From: Aricia agestis | Taxonomy: Eukaryota > Arthropoda > Insecta > Lepidoptera > Lycaenidae | Direction of reading: 5' to 3' | Assembly (NCBI RefSeq): GCF_905147365.1 | Contig: NC_056407.1 | Span: 16,103,980-16,167,979 of the forward strand | DNA: 64,000 nucleotides | Part shown: piece by piece, positions 33,201-43,042 of the stretch | How positions within the stretch are numbered: position 1 is the first letter of the stretch | Layout of the letters: each line of letters opens with the position of its first letter | The notes under the pieces: model-generated | Seen by the model: only the letters and a program-made list of their open reading frames with translations | Told to the model about the DNA's origin: nothing | Database searches by the model: none | Translations under genes and position numbers: made by a program

Positions 33201-36200
33201 ATGCCTTTTTAGATATTAAAAAATAGGCCAAGTGCGAGTTGGACTCGCGCAAGAAGGGCTCTGCACCAATATAGAGCAAAAATAGTAAAAAAAATGTGAT
33301 TTTTGTATGGGAGTCCCCCTTAATTATTAATTTTATTTAAATTTTATTATTAATTATTAAAGTATAGATACAATCAATGCCATGGTGACAAATGCAAGTG
33401 CCAATCTGTTGTCATCATTGATATCGAGCAAAAAATATTTGAAAAATCACGTTTGTTGTATGGAAGCCCCCCTTAAATATTTAATTTATTTTGTTTTTAG
33501 TATTTGTTAGTGACCGACCGAACTTTCGGTTTCGGTTTCGGCCAGTTTCGGCCTTAGTTTCGGTTTCGGCCAAAATATAGCCGAAACCTTCGGCCCCGCC
33601 GAAACTCATGCGTCGTTCAGTAAACTTCGCAGTTAACTCATGCTTGCTTGCCAGCGAGGCACCGGCTCAGTTCAGCACCATCTATATCGTGTTTTGAGAT
33701 TATGTTTTCCAGATTTTTCCCAAATCAAAAATTAGCACTTCGTTTTATTTTCATTAAATTGTCTAAACTTATTGTTATCGAAATTATATTATTGAACAAA
33801 CGCAGGCTTTTTTAATACACATAACTGTTAGCAAATTACGTGCTATTTTAACAATGTTTCCCAAACAAACGATTTAGTAAATGCTATGATAAATTGATTA
33901 TATTGTGTATGACCTTCATTTACTTAAGAATTTTGTTTGACTGTGAGATTATAGGATATATTGGGATAATTATATCTCGCGAGATTTATTTAGTAAATCA
34001 TCTCGCCTCACTCTTTTCCTTTTACCACGCGTTTTATTTAAATACTAGCTGTTGCCCGCGACTTCGTCCGCGTGGACTTCAGTTTATAGCGCGCGGGGTC
34101 AACAAAATTGGTGTCAAAAGCTTTTTAAAACCCTGGTACCCCTTAATCAAAATACCCAAAACAGCCGTGCAGTGTGCAGTGTGCACATAATATAAAATTT
34201 TTTTTTATTAAACTTTTTTATACCAAATTTTAAAGCTTATTTAGCTTTACACAACTTAGCTGCATTACACAACTTTAGCTTTACCCATAAACTATTTAGT
34301 ATATTTATTATCGGTAGGTGAGTTATTTAATAACGTGTTACGTGTATAACAATCGAAAGAATCAAAAATTTTACTCAACATGGTACCACTTCTTATAGTA
34401 ATATATATGAGCAAGCGATAGCGCGATCTAGGCGACTCTTGGCGCCATCTGTTATGAGTTTTTGGAACTAACTTAATTTGAACAAATTTACGCATAAACA
34501 CCCCCTTACAACCCCTTTTTCCAGTAAAAAAGTAGCCTATGTCCTTTTTCAGGGTTTAGACTATCTGTGTACAAAATTTCGTTACAATCGGTTCAGTAGT
34601 TTTGGCGTGAAAGCGAGACAGACAGACAGACAGATAGACAGAGATACTTTCGCATTTATAATATTAGTATAGATTTAACATTAACTTTTAACTATGGACA
34701 CGCAATTTCTTAGACCGTTCTTACCCTGCTAGAATCTTATCTAGCCCACTTCCCCGTAAGCTTCACTCTTGCGGCCCTCATATTTTTCAGGCTTAGTGGC
34801 AAAACGTCTTCTGGAGCAAAAAAAAAGTTATGCCAATTGCAAGTTTGTTTAGTAATTTCGTTTTGAACTTCGACCGCGGTCGTGTCCATTTTTCCCATAA
34901 AATAATATACTGCAATGTTACTGCCTGAAGACATACAGACAGACAGACGGACAGACATCGAAGTCTTAGTAATAGGGTCCCGTTTTTTACCCTTTGGGTA
35001 CGGAACTCTAAAAATATTAAGGAAAAAAAAGCAAACTTAGAAGATCCAAGCAAAAATGTGCCTAAAACAAGGTTTTTTATAAAAAAGAAACTATCGAGCA
35101 TTTTTTCAGTAATCGTGTTTTCGTCTTGAGCATTTAATCTTCATGAACTTAAGTTATTTGTGTCAAAAAATGATTTTTCTAGACCTTACAGATTTTGAGA
35201 TCCAGGTTTAAGTATGTAGTCAAGTTAGGGCCAGGTGCGCTCTTAATACGCGAGCAAAAAACTTTTCATCCCTTTTGATGAACAATGCGGAAACATAGGT
35301 GATTGAAATTTTGCACAGTTATAGTTTATATGGTGATTGGTGAAGGAGTGCATCGAGCTAATATTATTTTGAAATTATGCTTTTATCATACATTTTTTTA
35401 ACGAATATCAATAGAAAAGCGTTGAAATTTAAAACACCCTCTAAAATCTAATTTTTTATTTGAGTTTTTGAATTTGAATTTTTTATCTTTAGTTATAATT
35501 ATTATATCAATGGTTTCAAACTTCTGTTTAATTTGACAGGCATAGAATTTACACACACCAATGAGAGGGGAGAATATGAAGTGGCAGAGGGTATATCTGC
35601 TACAGTGTTCAGAGCAATTCTGGAGTACTACAGGGGAGGCACCATCCGATGCCCGCCTACTGTCTCCGTGCAGGAGCTCAGAGAGGCCTGCGACTACCTG
35701 CTCGTTCCATTTGATGCCAACACTGTCAGATGCCAGGTACCTACTTATACATCAATTACTGCCTTTAATTACCCTCATTCAAAGTACACAGTTGCAGTCA
35801 GCAGCAAGCATAACGATTTTTTTAAGGCTCTTTTATTTTCTTGCAATCTGCCTGGTTAAGGGCATTTAGCTAGAGGTTATGTAATTTTAATTTATCTTGA
35901 ATGAATCTAGCCCTTTGACTAGTTCAATATTTATATTCTCTATATTAGATCTTGGGGTGCTTTCCTCTTTATTCTATTAAAAGTTTTTATCTGATTTTGC
36001 ATTAGATGGTTTGCTAGTGGGTTTAGGTGATTTTCAATGCGCTTGGCGTAAGATTTTAGTCTTTCTGAGATCTCCTGCTGAACCAGAGGCATGTTGAGGT
36101 CGCTGTGTAGTTGTTTGTTGGTTATATACCATGGTGCGTCTTTTATCATACGAAAAACTTTTGATTGAAAACGTTGGAGGATTTCAATATTAGATTTGGC

Positions 36201-39200
36201 TGCAGTTCCCCATAGCTCACGCATCACGCGTAACGAATTAATTACTATGTCTCATAAGAACAATATAATATTATTTTCAAACTGTGTAGATATTGTGTGA
36301 TGATAGACATGCATTAGCTCGAAATGGGCTGGTATTGTGTATACAAAATAGGAATAATAAAATTGTAACTTTTCTGGGTCAAGAAAAACACAATTTTGTG
36401 TGTGGCATTGACCAGTGTCAATAACAATTACGTAATTTGGACAGTTCATATATCAATTAATTATTAATTTATCAAGCTTCTCTTTTAATGTAACCTATGT
36501 TCTTAATCAACAAAATATATAAAAAATCGGCCAAGTGCGAGTCGGACTCGCGCACGAGGGGTTCCGTACCGCTATAGAGCAAAAATTGTCTAAAAATTTC
36601 TGTATGGGAGCCCCACTTAAATTTTAAACTTATTTTAATTTTATTATTAAATGAGTATTAAACAACACATATAACAAAAGAATGTGTGGAAAATTCAAGT
36701 GCCTACCTCTTGTCATTATTGATGTAGAGTGAAAAGGCCCGAAAAATCACTTTTGTTGTATGAGATCTTTAAATAACAATTTTATTTTGTTTTCAGTATT
36801 TGTTGTTATAGCGGCAACAGATATACACAATCTGTGAAAATTTCAGAAGTCTAGCTATAGCGGTTCTTGAGATACAGCCTGGAGACACACAGACGGACAG
36901 ACAGATGGACAGACAACATAGTCTTAGTAATAGGGTCTCGTTTTTACCCTTTGCGTACGGAACCCTAATAAAAAAATACTTGAGAGGTGTCAAGGGACAC
37001 CCGAATGGAACGAAGTTATTTATGTTCAAAAAACCTGTGTGCATAATGCTTATATACCTACACTCAAAAAAAATATTTAAAAAAAACGCTATCTGTTGAC
37101 GGCCCAGGAATACTAACAACGCGTCACTGGATGTAGTGTATGTCCAATAAAGACATACATACATTGTCTCGTGTGTATGTATACAATGGTACAGACGTGA
37201 GTATCACGAGAGCCGCAGGTGAGCGTGGACGTTGTGTATGTTGTGTGCGTGCATTGCCGAGCCAGTGTCAACCACGGAAATAACAGTTCCTACAAGTCTG
37301 TTTAGTTTAAAAAACGCCATCTAGTTGACGCACAGTAATACTATCAACGCCCTCTGCCCCTACCATGCAGACTAATAAAAAAATGTCGAGGTCAAATATC
37401 GTTCTGTCTAGCCTCCTTAACGCCGAACGCGCGAAAAGGAACTCGTTCCAAAACAAAAACAAATCAACAACGTATGTTTCACCTTTCACCCACATTTGAA
37501 ACTTCTCCCATGTACTAGTATTTTGTCAAAATTCTATTTAGTCATGTCCAAACTCCAAAAACATTTAAGTATGTAAACTAAACATAAGTTTTGGAACGAA
37601 GTTCCTTATCGCGCGTTCGTCGTAGATCTGAAGGCTAGACAGAACGATATTTGACCTTGATTTGACCTCGACACTTTTTAGGGTTCCGTACCCAAAGGGT
37701 AAAAACGGGACCCTATTACTAAGACTTCAATGTCTGTCCGTCTGTCTGTCTGTGTGTCTCCAGGCTGTAACTCAAGAACTGCTAGACTAGACTTCTGAAA
37801 ATTTCACAGATTGTATATATCTGTTGCCGCTATAACAACAAATACTAAAAACAAAATAAATTAAATATTTAACGGGGGCTCCCATACAACAAACGTGATT
37901 TTTTAGCTATTTTTTGCTCGTAATTAATAACGGCTATACATATTACATAGGCACTTGAAATATTCACGAAATACTCTATTTTATTCGCACTTTAATAATT
38001 TATAATAAAATTTACATAAATGAAATAATTAAGGGGGGCTCCCATACAACAACCTCTCGAATCGCACTTAGCCAAAGTGGGATTCGAGAGGTTAACGCAA
38101 ATTAAAAATAACATTTCAGAATCTCCGGGGGCTCCTCCACGAGCTGTCCAACGAGGGAGCCCGACGTCAGTTCGAGAGTTTCCTGGAGCGGTTGATCCTG
38201 CCGCTGATGGTGGAGAGCGCGCAGCGCGGCGACCGCGAGTGCCACGTGGTGGTGCTGCTGGACGACGACTCCGTGGAGTGGGACGAGGAGTACCCGCCGC
38301 AGATGGGCGACGAGTACAGCCAGACGGTGCTCTCCACGCCGCTCTATAGATTCTTCAAGTACATCGAGAATAGGTAACATTATTGTATACTACATCTATA
38401 TAAGCGAAAAACTTTGTATCCCTTTTGACGAAAAATGGGGAAACGTAGGTCAATGAAATTTTGCATAATTATAGTTTATTATTATATGGTGAAGGAGTGC
38501 ATCGAGCTAATAATATTTTGAAATTATGCTTTTATCATACATTTTTTTAACAAATAAAACATTACACACACTACAACACACACACACTAGGAACGATGAC
38601 AGATTTTTGAGTGATAAGCCTATATGTGTATACATATAGGCTTATCGTACTAGCTGTTTTGTTTGTTGTATATATATATATATCCTAGGTTGTTCACTCA
38701 CTATTGATCACTTGTTTTCACTCTGAAGTCGTCTTGATGATAGCTCGAAACGAACTGAATTGCCGGGCCGTCTACCTGCGGCTTTTTATATGGCGAGACG
38801 AATTCCAGAAAGTTCCCGATTCACGTAAACAAGTAAACAAGTGGAACTTTCTAGGAGGCTCGAGCATGTACCACCTAGCGCCATCTAGTTTCGAGTAGGG
38901 GATTTATGTGTAGTGTGTCCCCTGATCAGTTTCGCTGGTTTGCCGCTAGATGGCACTACATGTCCGTATACCGTAACAATACTATTAGACAATGCTTACA
39001 CGGCCAGTCTGAGATCAGCTGAGTCCCAGAGACAAGAGTTGAAAAAAAATATGATAAAGTGAATATTTTTTTACAAAATATAGGTAGTAGCATAATATAT
39101 ATTCTGTAGTAGTACATGTCGTTGAAACTAAGGTCGAATTTCGACCATTGGGCGATCTCTAGTTTTGAAAAATTGTTTTAACAGCATCCCGCGGGAATAA

Positions 39201-39913
39201 TAATACAAATTAGTTTTCGGGGGAATCAGTAGCCTGTATGTTGTTAGTAATTCCATGCCATATTTTATTGATATCTATTGAAGAGTTTTTGCATCAAGAA
39301 GGAACAAACAATTAATTATGCAAAATAAAATTCTTCAACACATACATACAAACTTTTGTCTTTAGTTTAGTTTCAGTGAAGAAATTATTTTTAATATTAA
39401 ATATAACAATATTCTTATTGTTAAAGCGTGACGAAAAGTAATGTATGCGGTGGATATAAAAACTCCTATCTAATATTCTAAGACTATCATCCAATAAGAA
39501 CAAAATATGTTGTGCATATAAGAAACTTCACATTGTTCTTTGAAACTTGTGTAACATTTTGTTACATATTATATCCTTTCAGGGATGTCGCAAAACAAGT
39601 GATGAAGGAGCGAGGCCTAAAGAAGATACGTCTGGGCGTGGAGGGGTACCCCACGTACAAGGAGAAGGTGCGCAAGAGGCCGGGGGGGCGAGCGGAGGTG
39701 ATATACAATTACGTCCAGCGACCCTTTATACACATGTCCTGGGAGAAGGAGGAGGCCAAGAGCAGGCACGTGGACTTCCAGTGCTTCAAGTCCAAGTCCG
39801 TCACGAACCTGGCGGAGGCGACCGCGGACCCCGTCATCGAGCTGGAGCCCAACAGAGCACGCGAGGAGCCCGAGCTGCCTGACCCCGCCGACCTGCCGGA
39901 CGAGGACCAGTGA
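27217..39913 (+). CDS. BTBD10: BTB/POZ domain-containing protein 10 / KCTD20 family
   Basis: Exons are 27217-27571, 35540-35736, 38120-38373 and 39583-39913 (stop TGA 39911-39913). Phases 1, 0 and 2 match and 1137 nt gives 378 residues. After a polar N-terminus (residues 1-85, Ser/Pro/Asn-rich), the BTB fold starts at about residue 88 with EDRITLVVDNTRFVVDP and HPNTMLGRMFSSG. It continues with GEYEVAEGISATVFRAILEY and ELREACDYL. The conserved C-terminal part has SVEWDEEYPPQMGDEYSQ, YRFFKYIENRDVAK, RLGVEGYPTYKEKVRKRPGG and YNYVQRPFIHMSWEKEE. The whole length aligns with vertebrate BTBD10 and KCTD20, reported to bind Akt and its phosphatase; that function is not testable here. The start is the first ATG of the ORF. 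Intron 1 is 8 kb and full of transposons. The gene is divergent from YEATS2, 4 kb away. Confidence 0.95.
27572..28677. other. start of BTBD10 intron 1, mostly unremarkable
   Basis: 27880-27990 is an inverted fragment of the repeat at 8220-8310. 28568-28605 is a stray Lep1 3' end (GTTTCCCGCGACTTCGTCCG). 28260-28400 has a short duplicated ATCATAAAGTAA motif. No gene is visible. Confidence 0.4.
28678..29515 (-). pseudogene. truncated non-LTR retrotransposon (Jockey/CR1-type), reverse transcriptase C-terminal part
   Basis: Reading the minus strand, 29504-29475 encodes HEIVLFADDTSLIF, the catalytic FADD motif of reverse transcriptase. After an internal deletion and frame change, 29369-28920 reads MSYGILLWGNAADINTIFVL and on to the domain end, typical of Jockey/CR1 LINEs. 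The 3' UTR-like part (CCGGTTCTTCTCGGCGGGG) and an AAATAAAT-type tail reach 28678. It is a dead 5'-truncated copy in BTBD10 intron 1. Confidence 0.85.
30003..30228 (-). repeat. dispersed GTGCGAGYYGGACTCG repeat, inverted
   Basis: It runs from GGGGGCCTCATACAACAAAC to GCTCGCACTTGGCCGG, opposite to 36523..36968. It lies in BTBD10 intron 1. The stretch 29516-30002 before it shows only a TTAAAAAGTAGCCTAAG repeat tail with CAGACAGACA. Confidence 0.6.
30796..30960 (+). mobile_element. Lep1-type Helitron, 5' fragment
   Basis: The 5' end TCTATACTAATATTATAAATG is followed by the CTGT repeat and the ACGCCAAAACTACTGAACCG block, then homology stops. A SINE fragment follows at 31000. Confidence 0.75.
31000..31100 (+). 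mobile_element. tRNA-derived SINE, fragment
   Basis: It contains the box B-like GGGTTCGAGTCCCGCAGGCG, then CAAAAAGTTTTCAATGTTCC and TGGATGTGTATTAA, shared in order with the SINEs at 21285 and 41505. Both ends are lost. Confidence 0.65.
31618..31671. repeat. hairpin duplicating a Lep1 internal segment in inverse
   Basis: AAAACACTTACCAGGGTTTT faces AAAACCCTGGTAAGTGTTTT across a few bases. Other Lep1 copies have AAACCCTGGTA only once, so one arm is a local inverted copy. Confidence 0.85.
31686..31758. mobile_element. 73-bp MITE with perfect 27-bp arms, TTA duplication
   Basis: The arms start GGGCCGCGCTACACCGGAAT and are exact complements around a 19-bp spacer. TTA lies on both sides (31683-31685 and 31759-31761). 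A larger relative is at 42069..42293. Confidence 0.85.
31805..32574 (+). mobile_element. Lep1-type Helitron with nested MITE
   Basis: Both ends are intact: TCTATACTAATATTATAAATG at the 5' side and CGCGGGCAACAGCTAG at the 3' side. The 140-bp insert at 32187..32326 accounts for its extra length. Confidence 0.85.
32187..32326. mobile_element. 140-bp MITE nested in Lep1, TAA target duplication
   Basis: The ends GACCAAATTTCACCAACG and CGTTGGTGAAATTGGGGC are near-complements. TAA flanks both sides (32184-32186 and 32327-32329). Other Lep1 copies read through as CCTTAAACCTATCAATGA, the empty site. Confidence 0.85.
32811..33042 (+). repeat. near-identical tandem duplication, 113-bp period
   Basis: CTCCAGATGATATCTCAGTG recurs at 32811 and 32924, and the two units differ at about one base (CACTAAG against CATTAAG). 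It lies in BTBD10 intron 1. Confidence 0.9.
33227..33620 (+). repeat. dispersed repeat fragment followed by a CGGTTTCGG-rich patch
   Basis: 33227-33500 carries CAAGTGCGAGTTGGACTCGC and the TTGTATGGAAGCCCCC block of the repeat at 36523. 33508-33605 is rich in TTTCGGTTTCGGCC and its complement GCCGAAACC, likely the end of a different element. Confidence 0.55.
34045..34673 (-). mobile_element. Lep1-type Helitron, full length
   Basis: It runs from CTAGCTGTTGCCCGCGACTT to TTAGTATAGA in inverse orientation, in BTBD10 intron 1. Confidence 0.85.
34925..35409 (+). repeat. two repeat fragments before BTBD10 exon 2
   Basis: 34925-35012 is the tail of the GGTACGGAAC repeat (CAGACGGACAGACATCG, then GGTCCCGTTTTTTACCC). 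35248-35409 is a 5' fragment of Helitron-like family 2 (GAAGGAGTGCATCGAGCTAA), ending 130 bp before the exon. Confidence 0.65.
35940..36227 (-). pseudogene. Jockey-type LINE fragment, reverse transcriptase C-terminus
   Basis: The minus strand reads ELWGTAAKSNIEILQRFQSK, then APWYITNKQLHSDL, a conserved tail of Jockey-like LINE ORF2 proteins. Only about 95 codons remain, so it is a dead fragment in BTBD10 intron 2. Confidence 0.8.
36523..36968 (+). repeat. dispersed repeat with GTGCGAGTCGGACTCG head and GGTACGGAACCCTA-like tail
   Basis: This is the most complete copy here. It starts CGGCCAAGTGCGAGTCGGAC, then AGGGGTTCCGTACC, has CAGACGGACAGACAGATGGA and ends GCGTACGGAACCCTAA. The complementary GTTCCGTAC and GTACGGAAC near the two ends suggest terminal repeats. 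The family is common in Lepidoptera; I do not assign its class. Confidence 0.65.
37679..38093 (-). repeat. inverted dispersed repeat ending in a hairpin next to BTBD10 exon 3
   Basis: 37679-38050 is the inverse of 36523..36968 (AGGGTTCCGTACCCAAAGGG). 38049-38093 is a hairpin pairing AACCTCTCGAATC with GATTCGAGAGGTT, 26 bp before the exon 3 start. Confidence 0.65.
38395..39162 (+). mobile_element. Helitron-like family 2 copy with an insertion
   Basis: The 5' part (GTGAAGGAGTGCATCGAGCT-like core) and the 3' end ATTGGGCGATCTCTAG are intact. About 340 bp between a small palindrome at 38613-38646 and 38985 are absent from the sister copy at 11709. It lies in BTBD10 intron 3, starting 22 bp after exon 3. 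Confidence 0.75.
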
Positions 39914-40231
39914 CCGCCCCGCACCCCAAGGCTCAGAGCGCTTCTCTGCTGGTACGCGTGTTGAAGGGACTCACTAAGTCCGCTGGGGGCGGGAAGACAG
40001 TCTGCTGCCGCATTATATTATTCTTATGAGCACACCTCTATATTTAACAGACTATTGTATTTACCCTATCCAAAGCGAATCTTTTACGGTACATAGCTAG
40101 TTCCGATTGTAACACTGTCTTCACTGGATAGCTTCGTCGGCTCGCATGTGATTAGGCGGTTAAATTGTTATTATGTAGTGTAACGCGGGTGTCGCAGCTA
40201 TCGATAATAATTGTTTAACGAAGTCCTAAGG

Positions 40232-40536
40232 CAGGGGTCACCAAATGGCGGACCGCAGTCCGCAATCGGACCGCTGACCCATTGTGTGCGGACCGAGCAT
40301 GTTGGAAGATGAACTTCCTTTAAAAATAAATTTCGGTCTCGTCTTACTGATGTACATCTCCAGGATTTAATATATAATTAGCTACAAAAATTGACACTTT
40401 TCTACTTGATATGTAAATAAATACCTTTGTAATTTCTGTAATTACCTTTGTTTAATATTTTTGTATATAAAATGTGCGGACCGCGAATTTCATTTCCTAA
40501 AATGGACCCCCGGGTGAAACTAATCGGTGACCCCTG
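40232..40536. mobile_element. 305-bp hAT-like MITE in BTBD10 3' UTR
   Basis: The ends CAGGGGTCACCAA and TCGGTGACCCCTG are inverted repeats. The flanking 8-mers TCCTAAGG and TTCTAAGG match at 7 of 8, as expected of a hAT insertion. Confidence 0.8.
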
Positions 40537-40665
40537 TTCTAAGGGTATTTAAAGGTAGGAATGCTTCTGTGTATGTTCATACAATGCGGGAAGAAAAATA
40601 AGAGTTAAAATTCTAAAGTGTGTATCTCTTTGTATACTAAAGAATGTCTTCACTGTGTAATAAGT

Positions 40666-40671
40666 AATAAA
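40666..40671 (+). promoter_or_regulatory. candidate BTBD10 polyadenylation signal AATAAA
   Basis: This AATAAA lies about 750 bp after the stop and beyond the MITE; earlier AATAAA-like sites (near 40412) fall inside the MITE. Which one is used cannot be told from sequence alone. Confidence 0.35.
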
Positions 40672-41504
40672 TAGTCAGTTAGGGCTAATTATATTGTTAC
40701 TCGTTTGTTATTCGACAGATATGAATGTTGAAATTTTATACAATGCGGCCGTTTCGAGTTTGGCTTCGGCATCGTTTCCCAATTTACACTACTGTGATAT
40801 GATAAGATCCATTTTGTATTGAATAGTTCTGTAAGTTTGCGCCGATTTCTGCCGCCGCCGCCTGTCAACTATTCTCGGTAAAGCTGAGAAAATATGGAGC
40901 ATATTTGTTGTACTGTAATTTTGGCGATAATTTTGTACTTTTAAAATGATTGTGTCGATTCGAGTGAGGAAGATGTGTGGATTCGTAAACTTGCGCCAGT
41001 CAGGGTTCAAGTTAATACCTTGTTGAATGTCACGTTGAATTTTAACAACATTAGCATAAACCAGACTAGCGCAAAAGGGGTGAAGAATTTGAGTTCAGTG
41101 AGGACTGAGGATTACGATCGCTTCCAATCAGGCGATTCTGCTCGTCGGTCCCCACGTAGCGGCGGCCGCTACGGGCTGCGCTGTGGGCGAGTGCATATCG
41201 TGTGTCACCCCGCACTCGGCAGGGTGCGCGGCGTGCTATACACCTCTGTATTACAACTTTATTATACATACTGATCTTATACTTGGTGTTTTATTTATCC
41301 AATATTCCAATATTAATATCTAATATCTCTATATAACATTTAATATCTTGATAGATGTAAGCTGGAGTCTGCGAGTTGCCAATCTTGGTAACAAACTAAA
41401 GGCCCATTTGGATGAATCTAGGGTAATACTTTAATCACATTTATATCCATATCAGTTGTCAGAAAACAAGTGGTTTTCGGTCCTTATTTTTTTTATAATA
41501 ATAT

Positions 41505-41775
41505 ATAATATAATATCTATGGACGCTTCACACCACGTCAGTCTGGCCCCGTGCTAAGTACCTGAAGAACTTGTGTTACAGGTACCAGACACCGGAAATA
41601 TATTTAATACTTTTATACTATACATATATTTAAGATTTTTATTATATGATACACATATTTAATACACATCCATGACCCAGGAACTTTGAAAACCTTTTGT
41701 TCTGTCGGCGGGATTCGAACCCGCGACCCCCGGCTTGAGCTACCAACACGCTCACTACTGAGCCACAGAGGTCGG
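41505..41775 (-). mobile_element. tRNA-derived SINE, copy 2
   Basis: Minus-strand order is tRNA-like head (CTGTGGCTCAGTAGTGAGCG, then GGGTTCGAATCCCGCC), body and GACGTGGTGTGAAGCGTCC end, as at 21285..21545. 40672-41504 between BTBD10 and this SINE holds one GC-rich patch near 41140-41230 with no recognised gene. Confidence 0.8.
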
Positions 41776-42068
41776 ATTATTAAAGACATTAACTTCCTTA
41801 TATATACATAATAATATAATAAAGTACTCTGTGGTAACTTGATAACCCCGAGTTAACTTTAACACAGATTAGTATAAGTGAGTAACTTTTGCACTAAATA
41901 AAATTTAAAATAAGTATAAATAATAAACAACGATTTTTTTAGCTTTATTGCTTAAATCTATCATCCAGTTTTATGGACAATCCTTTGGCGTTTGTTTATT
42001 TACAGCGACGTTTGTCAAAATATTAATTTCATCATCATAGGCTACATTACCCGATAAGTGTGTGTTTT

Positions 42069-42293
42069 ATTGCCGCGTCACACCGGAATGGCAGCGGCGC
42101 GGCGAGCATTCAGTGTCATAATATGATTTTACACTTTATCTTCATTATTGTATGTAATACTGTATAGTATCGCTTGAGAAACCGCGGGCGCCAGCGGCCA
42201 CGAGTGGCCACGGGCGGCCGTAGACTTCTCTCGTTTAAAATTATAATATGACACTGAAAGTGCGCCGTGCCATTCCGGTGTGGCGCCGCCATT
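42069..42293. mobile_element. MITE related to 31686..31758
   Basis: CACACCGGAATGGCA and TGCCATTCCGGTGTG lie at the two ends, with CCGCG/CGCCG flanks. The inner arms share AGTGTCATAATATGATTTTA-type sequence. Confidence 0.65.
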
Positions 42294-42295
42294 TA

Positions 42296-42411
42296 GGGTC
42301 AATTCAGACCGCAACGCGGCAACGCGACGCGTAGACGCATTTCTAAATTTGTATTGAATTGACAGACTTGCATGACGTTCCGACTCGCTTTGCGGTCTGA
42401 ATAATTGACCC
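42296..42411. mobile_element. 116-bp MITE, TTA target duplication
   Basis: The ends are GGGTCAATTCAGACCGCAA and TGCGGTCTGAATAATTGACCC, with TTA on both sides (42293-42295 and 42412-42414). It abuts the previous MITE. A further GC-rich inverted-repeat patch with CGACTGC motifs spans about 42756-42960. Confidence 0.8.
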
Positions 42412-43042
42412 TTATTGTAACAATGCAGAATTAGGAATCTCCTTACAAAATATGTAGTACAGTTATTGCTATACTCTTCAATTAGTTTTAAGCACAAAAA
42501 TAGATGTAGTTTTAACCTAAATGTAGCCAAAAATTGAAACTCGTTCTAAGTTAATGTGGCGTCGATTTTCAATCAGTAGCATTATAACGCTTATTCTGGA
42601 ATTTGTTTACATTTAGATAAAATTTGATTGAAATAGAGAGTATGAAGTGTTGGACAGACAATATGTAAGTACAAAGTTAACTAGCACAATCAGCTTGCTG
42701 TAAATCATTTTGATGCTAGCTCATTTGAGCCACGACATTCTTAAAACTAAGACTATAAGACCGGCCATAGACGGATCGCATCTTGCAGTCACAACCGACT
42801 GCAAAATGCGGTCGCCGCACGGTGATCTGCAGTTTTCATACTAAATTTCTTATCCGCAATACACGGACCGCTCGAGCAGTTCGTGAGCGATCGGTGCCAA
42901 CTGCCAACGCGACCGCTCGACTCTAGAGCAGTCGGTCCCGACTGCACTTGCGGTCCTTCTATATTTTGTATTTGAAATAACAGTCTGTCTTAAGTCTGTC
43001 GTGTTTCAAGGGAGCTCTTATATTAAGTGTACTGTTTATAGT

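Noticed and set aside
41700..41775. second tRNA-like sequence
   Set aside because: Same SINE family as above, with mutated arms.
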